Shown piece after piece: positions 34,804-47,240 of a stretch of 64,000 nucleotides of DNA (its first letter is position 1; the number at the start of each line of letters is the position of its first letter). A program made the position numbers and the translations under genes. The notes below the pieces were generated by a model. It searched no databases. It had not been told where the DNA came from and worked only from the letters and a program-made list of their open reading frames with translations. Location of the stretch: assembly GCF_937616625.2 (NCBI RefSeq), contig NC_065577.1:372001-436000 (forward strand), written 5' to 3'. The DNA comes from Mercurialis annua. Lineage: Eukaryota > Streptophyta > Magnoliopsida > Malpighiales > Euphorbiaceae.

Positions 34804-35778
34804 ATGGAAGAATCATTATCAACCAACAAAGCTGATGAACAAGAAGAAATTGTGAACAATTTCTTCCCTTTTCTCCGCACATACAAAAATGGCAGAGTAG
34901 AACGACTCATGGGTATAGACATCGTCCCTCCTTCCGACGACCCCGAAGCACATGTCCGATCAAAAGATGTCGTCTTTTCACAGCAACCCAATTTATCATC
35001 CAGGCTCTACCTCCCAAAAAACTTGGAACCCAGCCAAAAACTCCCTCTCTTGCTCCACTACCACGGCGGCGGCTTCGTTATCGAAACTCCTTACTCCCCC
35101 AACTACCACAAATTCTGCAACATTTTAGCCGCGGAGGCTAATATCATCATAGTTTCAGTCGACTACAGAAGAGCGCCGGAGCATCCTCTCCCGGCGGCGT
35201 ATGATGACTCCTGGGCCGCTCTCAAATGGGTCGCCTCTCATTCCACCGGAGACGGCCCTGAAGAGTGGATAAATAACCACGCTGACTTGAGCAAGGTGTT
35301 TCTCGCCGGAGACAGCGCCGGAGCTAATATAGCCCACAACGTGGGGATGAGAAGTGGATTGGAGAAACTGGGTGGGGTTGAAATTGTTGGGATGGTTCTG
35401 ATTCATCCTTATTTTTGGGGGAAGGAGGCAGTTGGTGGGGAGAGTAAAGAAGAGGGGGTGAGACTGATGATCAATAAGATTTGGTATTTTGCATGTCCTG
35501 AAACTAGCGGCTGTGATGACCCTTTAATTAACCCTGGCGCTGATCCCAAATTGGAAAGCTTAGGGTGCAAAAAGGTGATTGTTTTTGTTGCAGAAAAGGA
35601 TATTTTGAGGGATAGAGGATGGTTTTACTACGAGAGTTTGAAGCAATGTGGATGGGGAGGAGCTGTGGAAATTGTTGAAGCTAAGGAAGAGAATCATGTT
35701 TTTCATCTGTCCAATCCTGAGAATGAGAATGCTAAGATTATGTTTCAAAACATTGCATCTTTTATTTCTCAACATTGA
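34804..35778 (+). CDS. Class-I carboxylesterase CXE-D (324 aa, intronless)
   Basis: A single exon. Its N-terminus is slightly longer than in the neighbours (MEESLSTNKADEQEEIVNNF). Oxyanion motif HGGGF at 87-91; nucleophile Ser171 in GDSAG; acid Asp266 in AEKDILRDRG; His298 in ENHVFHLS. The complete triad predicts an active soluble esterase; the family acts mainly in the cytosol on acyl or glycosyl-acyl esters of specialised metabolites or xenobiotics, and the substrate here is not known. Closest to CXE-C in the window. A well-placed TATA box is present. Confidence 0.94.
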   Translation: MEESLSTNKADEQEEIVNNFFPFLRTYKNGRVERLMGIDIVPPSDDPEAHVRSKDVVFSQQPNLSSRLYLPKNLEPSQKLPLLLHYHGGGFVIETPYSPNYHKFCNILAAEANIIIVSVDYRRAPEHPLPAAYDDSWAALKWVASHSTGDGPEEWINNHADLSKVFLAGDSAGANIAHNVGMRSGLEKLGGVEIVGMVLIHPYFWGKEAVGGESKEEGVRLMINKIWYFACPETSGCDDPLINPGADPKLESLGCKKVIVFVAEKDILRDRGWFYYESLKQCGWGGAVEIVEAKEENHVFHLSNPENENAKIMFQNIASFISQH

Positions 35779-36454
35779 ATTATTAGTCCTGTCTGTGTAA
35801 TTTCCTTTGAGAATTATAAATCAACGCTTATGTTTTACTGCTATCTTAGCACCTTTATGCAACCGATTTAGCTGCATTGAGACCTTACATAGGTTGATTC
35901 AAACCCGCTTTCTTTTTCCTCCCAAAATCTGGATGAATCAAACAAATTCCCCATGATTTAACTGCACTTATGTAAGCTATGTATGTTGCACTGAAAACTT
36001 TCCGAAAGATTGATTTGTTGTTTCTTCGTTTTCGCATTTTTCGTTTCGATTATATCCGTTTTACATGCACAGTGTGATCATTGAAGTGCAGTCCAGAAGT
36101 TTAATCTGCATTAAACAGTTAACAGTAGCTGCAAGAACATTGTAAGTGGTAAGGTGGTGATGATATATCTATCACAAAAATGGGGATCCAATGAGGAATC
36201 CTTCTCCACCATGGACATAGATTTGGAGAGTAGGGTTGTGGTTGAACTGAGTTATTTGTGAGAACAATTCAGTTCAAATTCGTTCTTTAGTTTAAAAGAA
36301 TAAGGCCGAACTCTAATTTATGCTTATTTATTTGAATAAAACTGAGCTTGAATTTAGTGGCATTTAATTCGTTTACATTCAGGAGCGTCTTGTATATAAT
36401 TTATGATGTAGTTTGATTATGAGTTTGCGAGCTCGTGAAATATGAAGTAAGTAA

Positions 36455-37241
36455 GGCCATCTCCAACAATGCAATATTTTGTCAATTTAGTGTAAAAATC
36501 ATCTCCAACAGTACTCTATATCAAACTCTATTATAGTGTATCTTATTTTTTTACTCTATATATAGAATCACTATATTATAGTGTACCTTAATATAGAGTA
36601 TTGTTGGAGATGAAAATAGAGTAACTCTATTTTACTTTTGGTTGAAAAAGAGTGGGTTGGCATTTCGAGTTTTTTTGTCCCAAATTATAGGCAGTCATTT
36701 ATTGCTAAAATGATAAAATGACATGAATACCCTCATTAACTATATTATATTACATTAAAATAAGAGCAAATACCACTAAAAGACAAAGTCAACACTGCAT
36801 TAAATAAGGGTAAGTGTGATATGTTTTTATGAAATTACTCATTTTACATAGATTTGCTAAATTCCTTAATACTTGTGTTTGTCCTAAACTGTCTATCAAT
36901 TTGGAACGGAGAGAGTATAATTTAATGAATTTTATTATTTAATGTTTTTTTAATAAATATAGTTATTTTATATATTAAAAAAATATATAAACATATTTAA
37001 CAAATATATTATTAAAGTTAATAATATATTTTATTTTAAATAAACATATTAATGCATTTTATAAGTATTGAATAACCCATGAGTGTGAGTGTAAGATGTT
37101 TAAAATTTTGTTAAATAAGAATATGCTGAGAATATTCTTTTAGAGTGAAAAATAGAGTTAGTTGTTGGAAATAAAACACGGTAGCAGTGTAGTTTTAGTG
37201 TAAAATTTAGACTACTTTGAGGGTTATTGTTGGAGATGCCC
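36455..37241. mobile_element. Tourist-like element with nested Stowaway-like insertion, 787 bp
   Basis: Outer ends GGCCATCTCCAACAATGC and, reverse-complemented, GGGCATCTCCAACAATAAC, flanked by TAA (36452-36454 and 37242-37244). Inside lies a hairpin of about 115 bp at 36500-36620 with 'CATCTCCAACAGTACTCTA' arms. A second sequence at about 36667-36915 ends in GGAACGGAGAGAG followed by TA, a Stowaway-type terminus. This composite explains the unusual length. Confidence 0.8.
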
Positions 37242-37899
37242 TAAAATGGCAAAATTGTGATTAAAATTACATACTAATTTTTAGTTACTCAAAAGAGGTC
37301 GGTTTGTCTTCGGTTCAAGTGTTAAATGAAGGACTTTGAGTTCAGCTAATTTAGCAAATGAGCAAACACAAGTTGGAAGAAATAAATAAAATCGAATATG
37401 GTATTCAAAACTGGAAGCAAACACCAAATTGATATCACAAGTTGAATATAAACACACCAAAAAACTGCTAAACACTTGCCATAAGCGCTGACAGTACTGA
37501 TTTAGTTTGAGTAGTACTATGATGTCCCATGTTTTTAACTCGTCATTCCATTTGAACATAAAGATTCTTTCTTTTTCAGTTGAACACTTGTTGAACAAGA
37601 AAAATACACAAAAGGCCAAAATTAACAGGAAAGGAAAATAAAACTTTGTATTTTGATATTTTCCACCCTCCAAGCAACTGTCAATTCCAGAAAGTACTAA
37701 TATTTGTTGAGCACAAACTTTTAAAAAATTTAATTAGTATTTCTGAATAGAAAAAACCCAAAACTTGGCCATGTCCTCTGCCACCAAAAACTGAGACTAG
37801 TCTCTTGATATTTTGCCTCTATCCAAAACCCAAAACCCATACCAGACCAGTAACCATTACCATAAACAAGAATCTGCAAGTGTTTAGGGTTATCCTAAA

Positions 37900-40800
37900 A
37901 TGGAGGGGAAAGCTCTCCTTCGCTCTCTGTCTTCCTCCTCTCTTGCTTACAACAGATTCATTTGCCCTCGCTCTCTCCCTTCTTCACTCTCTGCCTCCCT
38001 CAATCCCCGCCGTCCAATCACCACCCTCTACCCCCGTCGCTCCCTCCTCCACCGCACCCACTGGAGGCTACTCCCTCTCGCCGCCACCTCATCCTCATCT
38101 TCTTCTTTTCACTTCAGCAAACACTTCTCTTCTATTTCCCCTGCTGCTATAGCCACCAATCCAGCTTACGCCTCTCCAGGTAAAGCTTCAATCTTTTCCT
38201 TCTTCTGAGTTTAATAAAGCTTTCTAATTTTGATTGTTGGAATAATTACTGTGTGGGTGTTGTAGATGTTAGTGGTGGTGTGCCTAATGAGGTCGCTGAA
38301 AAGCTTGGATTTGAGAAGGTTTCTGAAGAGTTTATTACAGAGTGTAAATCAAAAGCTGTGCTTTTCAGACATAAGAAAACTGGTGCTCAAGTCATGTCTG
38401 TTTCTAATGATGATGAGAATAAAGTTTTTGGCATTGTTTTTCGCACTCCTCCGTAAGTATAATCTTTGCTTTAATTAATGTTTTCCTATGTTGTTGAGTT
38501 TGTAATTGAATGTTGCTGATGCTGTAATGCAGCAAGGATTCAACTGGGATTCCACACATATTGGAACACAGTGTGTTATGCGGTTCGAGAAAGTATCCTT
38601 TAAAGGAGCCCTTTGTTGAGTTATTGAAAGGGAGTCTGCATACTTTTCTGAATGCATTCACATATCCTGATAGGACTTGCTATCCTGTTGCCTCTACAAA
38701 TACAAAGGTAAGAGCAGCTGGGAGTTGTATTTACTGCCCCTTCAATTTTGCATCTTTTTTATTGCAGCTTCGATTTTAAGATGATGACATCATTTATAGG
38801 ATTTCTACAATTTGGTTGATGTATACCTTGATGCTGTGTTCTTCCCCAAATGTGTGGAGGATCACCAAACTTTTCAACAAGAGGGTTGGCATTTCGAGCT
38901 CAATGATCCTTCAGAAGAAATATCTTATAAAGGTTCCTTTTTGGCAATTAAACTTGTGCACTAGTTGTTCCTACGTACTATCCGATGCTGAATTTTCTGT
39001 CCTGGTTGTGATATTGGTGTGTTTCCTCATAGTTTGGGTATAAATTCAGTTCTTCTATAATACGTCATTTTTAAATTTTAGGTGTTGTTTTCAATGAGAT
39101 GAAGGGTGTGTATTCTCAACCTGATAATATATTAGGGCGGACTGCTCAACAGGTAATTTCTCCTTTTGCTCTCTCCCTCTTTCTTTACTTTTTGTCGATA
39201 AGGAGCATCAAGCACTTGGAATCATGGCATGTTAGCTGCACAAGTTGTGCCCTATGTTTTTAATGATTTAAATTCCCAGTATGCTAATCAATAGTCTTAT
39301 CAAATACGCTTTTGGTTAGAAATCCTTATTGCTTCTCAAAAATGGTAATTGTTACGTGTTATTTATTTGCAGGCGGTCTTTCCTGACAATACCTATGGGG
39401 TTGATAGCGGAGGTGATCCAGAAGTTATCCCTCAATTGACATTTGAGCAATTTCAGGTCTGCTCAGCTGGTTTCTATTATGATATGCCGAAGCATCCAAA
39501 TATTGTTACTTGTAAACATCTATGGTTGATTTTTTTTTATGTCGATCGTTCTTTGTTTGGTGCCAACTCTTTATGGATGTGTTTTTCTATTCTTTTGTAA
39601 ATTCAAGCAAAGTTTGAAAGTCCAATTTATTATATTTGCTCCTGTGGTGCTTATAGAGATCTTATGCTCGTGGGTTCACGTCTGATTGATGATAAGTTTC
39701 TTGTCAACTGTTGCTCGTGATTATAAGTAATGCATATAATTTTTTTTTCTTGGGAAAAATGCAGGAATTTCACCAGAAATATTACCACCCCAGCAATGCC
39801 AGAATATGGTTTTATGGAGATGATGATCCAGTGGAGCGTTTACGCATCTTAAGTGGTAGTTAACACCTTTACTGATATAATATGCTAGAATTGCCTAAAA
39901 CTTTTTCATCTGCATCTAAGTTGTGTAATCGTACTCTTGGAAAAATACCTTTGATTTTTTTAAGTTGATGTGGACTCTAATAAAGAACCTTTTGGACTAA
40001 TCTTGTGCTAAAAGAAGTGTGTACAAGGCATATACTCTACTCCCAAGGCATATATGATGTAGTACTTAGAATCCTATGTGGTGTAGTTCAAATTATTCAG
40101 CCATATATGCTTTAGAGTTCAGAATTCATGCAACACAAGCTCCCTCTGTGTATAACATGAACAAGTACTCTATTGAAATTTTGAACGCGTGATTTGTGGT
40201 TCAATTATATTACTTACTAAACACTTCCTGTCCTCTTCTTTCTTCCTTCCAGAGTATCTAGATATGTTTGATGCAAGTTCATCTCCCAATGAGTCGAAGG
40301 TCATACCACAACAACTCTTTGTGGAGCCAGTCAGGATTGTTGAGACATATCCTGCTGGTGAAGGGGGTGACTTGAAAAAGAAGCACATGGTTTGCCTTAA
40401 TTGGCTACTTTCTGATAAACCTTTGGACTTGGAAACTGAGCTTGCTTTGGGATTTCTAGACCATCTCATGTTAGGAACTCCTGCATCTCCATTGAGGAAA
40501 ATTTTAATGGAAAGTGGTCTAGGAGATGCCATTGTTGGTGGTGGGATGGAAGATGAGCTTCTTCAGCTTCAGTTTAGTATTGGATTGAAGAATGTTGCTG
40601 AGGATGCTATCAAAGAGGTGGAAGAACTAATCATGAGTACGCTCAAGAAATTAGCTGAGGAAGGATTTGAGACAGATGCTCTGGAGGCATCCATGAACAC
40701 TATTGAGTTTTCTCTTAGGGAAAACAACACAGGATCATTTCCTCGCGGCTTATCACTTATGCTTCGATCCATGGTAAGCTCTACATCTTTTCTCCATATA

Positions 40801-43800
40801 TCAAAATAAAGTATTATCATTTAAATCTAGAAATGCTTAATGCTTTCTACTTTGCAGGGTAAATGGATATATGATAAGGATCCATTCGAGCCTTTAAAAT
40901 ATGAGAAACCTTTGATGGACTTAAAAGCGAGAATTGCTAAAGAAGGTGCTAAAGCTGTTTTTTCTCCTTTAATTGAGAAATTCATTCTGCAAAATCCTCA
41001 TCGCGTAACTGTGGAAATGCGGGTGAGCAGATTAAACTGAAATGTCAGCTGCCTGTTTTAGTTGATGCATAGATACTGACTTATCATATGAAAATGTGAA
41101 TGTTTCTTTTCCAGCCTGATCCAGAGAAAGCTTCCCGTGATGAAGCTGCTGAGAGAGAAATCTTGGAGAAAGTGAAAGCCAGTATGACAGAAGAGGATCT
41201 TGCTGAACTTGCACGTGCAACACAGGAACTAAGATTGAAGCAGGAAACACCTGATCCGCCAGAAGCCTTGAAAACTGTGCCAAGCCTCTCTCTTGATGAC
41301 ATTCCTAAAGAACCCATACGCATACCAACAGAGGTTAAGAAGCTTAATATTTTTTTTGTGCTTGAATACCTGGTTTTAGTCATTGCTGGAAGCTTCACTA
41401 TATTAAACAGTTGTATGGTATCTGTAGGTAGGGGATATCGATGGTGTGAAAGTCTTGCGACACGACCTTTTTACAAACGATGTCCTTTATGCAGAAGTTG
41501 TTTTTAACATGAGACTGCTAAAGCAGGAACTTCTTCCTTTGGTACCACTTTTCTGGTGAGGTGTTGCTTATTTGAAAGAGTTCCATTGTCATTTTGTCAT
41601 TTGTGATTGATTTCTTTGACATTGTATTAGACAGTTCTTTTACTAAGTCTAAAGCTTGAATCTTGTATGCTCTAATTTTATTAAAATTTTGAAGGTTTGC
41701 CTGTGCTTGTTTATATTTGAAGCCCATTAGGTTTTTGTACGAGAGCACGCTAGATGTATAAACATCTGCAAAGATTTATGTTTAAATGTGATTAGTAGAT
41801 GTCTGACTAAAGTGCTGTTTTTATGTTATTTCCGATGGAGTATTTATTCATGGTTTACTCCCATATTTTTGACAGTCAGTCACTGCTTGAGATGGGTACA
41901 AAAGATTTGTCATTTGTGCAACTTAATCAGTTGATTGGGAGGAAAACTGGAGGAATATCAGTTTATCCTTTCACATCATCTGTTCGTGGCCAGGAGGAAC
42001 CATGTAGCCATCTCATTGTTCGTGGAAAATCCATGGCAGGGCGTGCTGAAGACTTATTTGATCTGGTATTTTTCATTTGAAATCCTTATTCACTGTTATG
42101 CATTCCAATTTTATGTTAATAGGGCCTTGGAATGATTATGAAAGTTTTTAGGGTTCCTTGACTAAAGCTTTCATTAGTAACGCACTTGGCATTTTCCCTA
42201 ACATTGTTAGTTTGAGGACACAGGGAAGATATGAAGTTCTATTACCTTCTCCCTTGTGCTTTTGAATGATGTTCTGATGATATACTAGCTTCTGGCACTT
42301 ATCAGTTCAAATGAAAATAATAATAGTAATGGAGCTATTCTATGCACTCTACTACGTATTGTCCTTGTGCTTTTGTTTTACATTGAAATTAAGCTAACTG
42401 CTATAAGAGGATAGTATAGGATGCCAAGCATTGACACTTGCTTTATTGTAGGTTAATCGTGTTCTTCAAGAAGTACAGTTTACAGACCAGCAACGTTTTA
42501 AGCAGTTTGTTTCCCAAAGCAAAGCGAGAATGGAGGTAATCGCTTATTTTTTGTTTTAAGATGAATTTGATGCTCAATTTAATCTTTAGATTAAGAACTA
42601 AATCTCAATTTTCCCTTTTATCTTCAGAACCGAATAAGAGGCAGCGGTCATGGAATTGCTGCTGCAAGAATGGATGCAAAGTTAAATGTTGCAGGATGGA
42701 TTTCTGAACAAATGGGTGGCATCAGGTAGGAATATGTCTTATTTGGCTTTAATGTTTGCACATCTTCTTTTATGGTTTTCGCTTTTGAAATAATTTTCAA
42801 TTCTAATCTATAAGATATAACAGAAAACTAAAGCATTTATGTCACAGTGAAGTTCATATCTACAAATGGTCCTGATAACACTCCCATCTCTTGCACCAAC
42901 AATAGATAACTGGAATATTCACCTATTTCTATTAGCTTTGCATGATCGAAAAGAATTTTGAAGACTTTTTGTATGCAACTTATTTTCCTGTTTGAAAGAT
43001 TTATACTGATAGTGATACTGATACTGATACTATCCAACTTGAACAAATGTGTAGTTACTTGGAATTTTTACAAGGCTTGGAGAAGAAAGTTGATCAGGAT
43101 TGGCCCTCAGTTTCTTCTTCTCTAGAAGAAATTCGTACATCACTCTTATCAAGGAATAGCTGCCTGGTAAACTTGACTGCTGATGGGAAAAATCTCACGA
43201 ACTCTGAAAAGTATGTCGGCAAGTTTCTTAATTTACTGCCTAGCAACTCTGTTGCTGAAAATGCTGTATGGAATGCTCGACTTGCACTGGGAAATGAAGC
43301 TATTGTGATACCCACACAGGTTCATGGTTTAATATTTATTGGTCTACATTTTTCTGTGTATGGAATTTATTTCTGAAGTTGTACGTTCACAGGTTAATTA
43401 TGTTGGCAAAGCTGCTAATCTATATGACACTGGGTATCAGCTTAACGGGAGTGCTTACGTTATTTCCAAATTTATTAGTAATACATGGTTGTGGGATCGA
43501 GTGCGTGTCAGTGGTGGGGCATATGGCGGGTTTTGTGACTTTGATACTCACTCAGGTAAAAGAATGTGCAGTTAAGCTTTTCATAGAATTCCACTTGCTA
43601 CTTTCATCTAATTGGTGAAATTTTGTTTTAATTTCTTGTAGGAGTTTTCTCCTTCTTATCCTATCGAGACCCCAACTTGTTAAAGACAGTTGATGTATAT
43701 GATGGAACTGGTGATTTTCTACGCGAGTTAGAAATGGACGATGACACCCTTACTAAAGCAATTATTGGGACCATTGGAGATATAGATGGTTACCAGCTAC

Positions 43801-44799
43801 CTGATGCCAAAGGCTATAGCAGGTATGTTAATATGATATTTTGTTTCCATGCTGAAACTAGCAATGTTTTGCCTGAATGAAGACCTTGTATGACTGACTG
43901 TTGTTATCATCAAGTCCTTTTAGGTCATCACATCACTGAATTTTGTATGTTCAATGTTGAAGTTGTTTGAGATCGAGATATTGAGAGCGAATGGAAACAT
44001 TTTTCATGCATGTGGTGGCTGTTTTTTTCTTTGCGTTTGTGTTTTTGAATCGAATTGTAAATTATTTGAGTGCCAGTGATAAGGATTAAGGAATGTTGAG
44101 TCAGCAATGCGCTGTCGTTTCTTATTGTCCTAATGTATAAATAATGCGCTTTGATTGTTGTGGTGATTGTGTTTTTCAGTTTGTTACGACATTTGTTGGG
44201 CATTACGGAAGAAGAAAGACAAAGGAGAAGGGAAGAGATATTGTCAACCAGGTAAAGATTCACAAATTACCATCTCATGTTCTTCTAGCTGATGAGTTCA
44301 GTAGGGAAGAAACTTGCAATATGCTCGTTTCACATAGTGCTTCTACTTTGATGCTACTAGGTTTCAGCAAGAGACTTACTTCCCGGGAAAATGCATGTTG
44401 AATATGGATATATAGGGTGTTAACCTCGTCTTTTTAAATTAAGATGATGGTAGTGTTTATAAAATAAGCATTTAGGGTCCGCCTTATAGACATAGTTGCT
44501 GAGTTCTCATATTCACTGTATCTTTTAGGCACATAGATTCACATTGACATGTAACACGTGTGTAGAACAAATTCTTGATTGATAGCTTGGCTTGGCCTTT
44601 CTTATCGATGATCTATCCATCGTTGACAAGCTCTTGCCTCCTTTTCTTGCTTTGCAGTCTGAAGCAGTTCAAGGAATTTGGTGATGCAATTGATGCAGTG
44701 AAGAATAAAGGGGTAGTGGTCGCTGTAGCATCTCCAGACGATGTTGATGCTGCAAACAAGGAATTCCCCAACTATTTTCGAGTGAACAAAGCCCTTTAG
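37900..44799 (+). CDS. PREP1: Presequence protease PreP, organellar M16C zinc metalloprotease (1082 aa, 19 exons)
   Basis: Exons start at 37900, 38266, 38533, 38800, 39082, 39373, 39765, 40253, 40858, 41115, 41428, 41876, 42452, 42628, 43055, 43393, 43642, 44180 and 44658. Their ends are 38179, 38452, 38707, 38932, 39152, 39456, 39855, 40773, 41022, 41333, 41555, 42065, 42535, 42725, 43319, 43555, 43822, 44251 and 44799. All junctions keep frame, giving 1082 residues; Arabidopsis PREP1 has 1080. The Ser/Arg-rich N-terminus (1-85) is an ambiguous targeting peptide, so dual import to mitochondria and chloroplasts is likely. The inverted zinc motif HILEH is at 164-168. The distal ligand Glu264 in NEMKGVY lies 97 residues after Glu167, the spacing of the Arabidopsis enzyme. 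The C-terminal M16C half (SGGAYGG, SYRDPNL) is complete. The enzyme degrades cleaved targeting peptides and other short unfolded peptides. Confidence 0.97.
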
Positions 44800-45354
44800 A
44801 TATTGCATTTTTCTCAGGCAATTCTTCAATCATACTTCTACACCATTTAAATGCTTAACTAGACAAGCCATGATACCTTATTTTGAACTGTGTACCTTTT
44901 TATTTAGGTGCTTACAGGTTACTTTGTATCTCTTACATTGTAATTTATCAAAAATTAATAATGATATGTAGTTGTTTCATATATTCCTTTGATCAAAATC
45001 TTCTAATTATCTTACAAACTCATTTTCCCACCATGCAAGAATTTTATATATATACATATCAACTTTCCTATACAGCACAAAATCATCAGGCAAAATACGT
45101 ATTTGGAGACAAATTCCTGGGGGTGGTAAAAGTACATAACAAATATGCTTGCGGCAACAATACCAAAACACAAAACAACTTTAAATCAATGTGAACATCT
45201 TTAATCTAATTTCTAGCATCCATTTTCAATCCATCTTCCATTATTACAAAAGTTATCTCCATTGCCGTCATCATCAGAGGATCTACCAGCTGCCCTAATA
45301 AACACGGGGCAATTACTTTGTAAAGAAAAAAGAAAGCAGCCAACATGATACAAT
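44800..45354. other. Convergent 3' ends of PreP and uS11m genes
   Basis: About 555 bp between two stop codons facing each other. It must contain both 3' UTRs; several AATAAT/ATTAATAA-type motifs could serve polyadenylation. Nothing else recognised. Confidence 0.5.
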
Positions 45355-46534
45355 CTAAACTCTGCGTTTCCTTGGAAGACGGCATCCATTATGTGCACGT
45401 TGAGTAACATCTTCGATGTATGTGATAGGATTTCTATCATTTCGAGTTGAGAACCCTTCTTTAAAACTCACGATTGCTTGCCTCTTCTTCTTGAAGTGAG
45501 TGAACCCTTTCACCCTCATCACAACTGATTTGAGCCCCATCTCTCTAGCTTTTCGTCCGACAAATTCCGCTGCTGCTTCAGCACTATACCGAGTTGTTCT
45601 TCCACCACCTATTTCCGTAAATCCTGACGAGACTTTATACTTAGTATTTCCTTTGGCATCTAACACATTAATAAAGGCATTACTGCGCTTTATATTTATC
45701 AAGACAAAATCAGTATTTTGCTCAACTTTGTACCGAGGAACTCGAGAATTTTCTTGCTCAATTATTCCCCTAACAAAGTCCATCGGCCTAGAACTTCTTC
45801 CCGCCACACTGTCATTTCTCATAAAATCCATTGGCCTGGAACTTCTTCCCGCCGCACTGTCCTTTCTCATAAAATCCATCGGCCTAGAACTTCTTCCCAT
45901 CTCACTGTTATTTCCCAGAAAATCCATTTGTCTGGGATTCCTCCCCATCTCATCGCCTCTTCCCCTGGCAAATCCCATTGGCCCGGAATTCCTCCCCATC
46001 TCACTGTCTCTTGCCCTCGCAAAGTCTATCAGCTCAGAAATCTTCCCCATCTCGCTGTCTTTCTGATCCGCAGAGTGGATAGACTTTTGAAAAGTCAAAG
46101 CATATGGGGTAGAGACACTCTCCTGTTCAGACAACAGACTAAGGTTCACTCCAAACCTTGATGGAGAATGTTTTTCTCCTCTAACAACATGATTAGAACT
46201 ACCTGCATTACAGACCATAATCCAGATTCAAGATAACAGCTTGTAATTTTAGGTTGCTTATAATAATAAGGCACAATTCATAAAATCAATGAGCCCCTCA
46301 CACAAATTCGATAAGAAGCACGATTAGATCTATAACTACCCAAATGAAACTTTAGCATTGATAATTGGAAATAGGGTCGAACAAATTAGAAAATAAATGA
46401 AAATTAAAGAGAGAAAACTGACCTGAAAGAGAAGCGGCAAATCTAGAGGAAAAGGGCAAGTAAGATATGGATTTGATGTCGCCGATCAGTGACGAAGAAG
46501 ACGAGAGCTTCCGGAAGGAACAGAGAGACCACAT
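45355..46534 (-). CDS. Mitochondrial small-subunit ribosomal protein uS11m (319 aa) with internal repeats
   Basis: Two exons on the minus strand, 46534-46423 and 46202-45355. The Ser/Arg-rich N-terminus (MWSLCSFRKLSSSSSL) is a typical mitochondrial presequence. The uS11 core spans about 195-319: LINIKRSNAFINVLDAKGNT, GRTTRYSAEAAAEFVGRKA, and the basic C-terminus VTQRAHNGCRLPRKRRV, the region that contacts 16S-like rRNA near the mRNA exit. Between them, residues 86-182 hold six imperfect repeats of 16-17 residues with the pattern [DN]S-x2-GR-x-S-RP-MDF-x-R, absent from bacterial S11. Plant nuclear-encoded mitochondrial S11 proteins have N-terminal extensions, but this repeat may be lineage-specific. 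It converges on PreP. Confidence 0.93.
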
Positions 46535-46639
46535 CTTTGATCTTTCCCTGTCGATTAGGGTTTTAGGATTCTGATTTAAGCTTTGCAGCTCAGTGTTTCT
46601 TTCCTGGTTCGGGTTTGGGTTACTGCTCGGAATTATTCC

Positions 46640-47240
46640 AAAATACCTAAAAAGTATAGGTAGAAGGTTTACATACACCCTTCAGCTTCTAATGTTAAAA
46701 TTTTTATGTTTCTGAACTCTAATTCGATTCAACCCGGTCCTTAAATTTAGGGTAATTGATTCTGGAGGTCACTGTACTTTCTTAAAGTTTTAAACTGGTC
46801 AACGTACTAATTTTCGTCCCAAAATAGTCACTCAACTTAGCATTAGTGAATTTTCGGCGCTTACTAAATAAATTTCGGCGACTTTTGTCCTACGTGGCCG
46901 GCATGCCAGAAGCTGACTCAAGTCTTCCTATTCACCATGTTATTGTCCACGTCACTTTTATACTTCACTTTATCATCTTCTTCCCTAATTCCTTTCAACA
47001 TTTTCTAACGAACACTAAAAAAATCTAATAAACACCAAAAAATCAAAAAAAATCAAAAATTATTTTTCTCAAATTTTTCGAACCCAAACAACCCCGTCTG
47101 AGTTCTTCTTCTGAGTTCGAACCCAGAAGAGGAGATCCTTCGTCTGGGTATGAACCCAGACGAAGAAAAATATCTGGATATGATCCTAGATGAAAGGATC
47201 TTCGTCTGCGTTCATACCTAGACGAGATCTGCGGAAGATA
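46640..47240. repeat. Transposon-like remnant with a modular palindromic core
   Basis: The part at 46650-47090 has phrases such as 'GGTCACTGTACTTTCTTAAA' and 'CAAAATAGTCACTCAACTT', like the inner arms of Mutator-type MITEs. At 47090-47230 follow four hinge palindromes, the clearest CGTCTGGGTATGAACCCAG. They are separated by short spacers related to AAGGATCT in both orientations (AGGAGATCCTT and AAAGGATCTT). No matching right arm was found, so the element is probably truncated. Confidence 0.6.

Noticed and set aside
45500..46161. Plus-strand ORFs of 147 and 188 codons
   Set aside because: Antisense of the uS11m repeat region; the minus-strand gene is clearly real.
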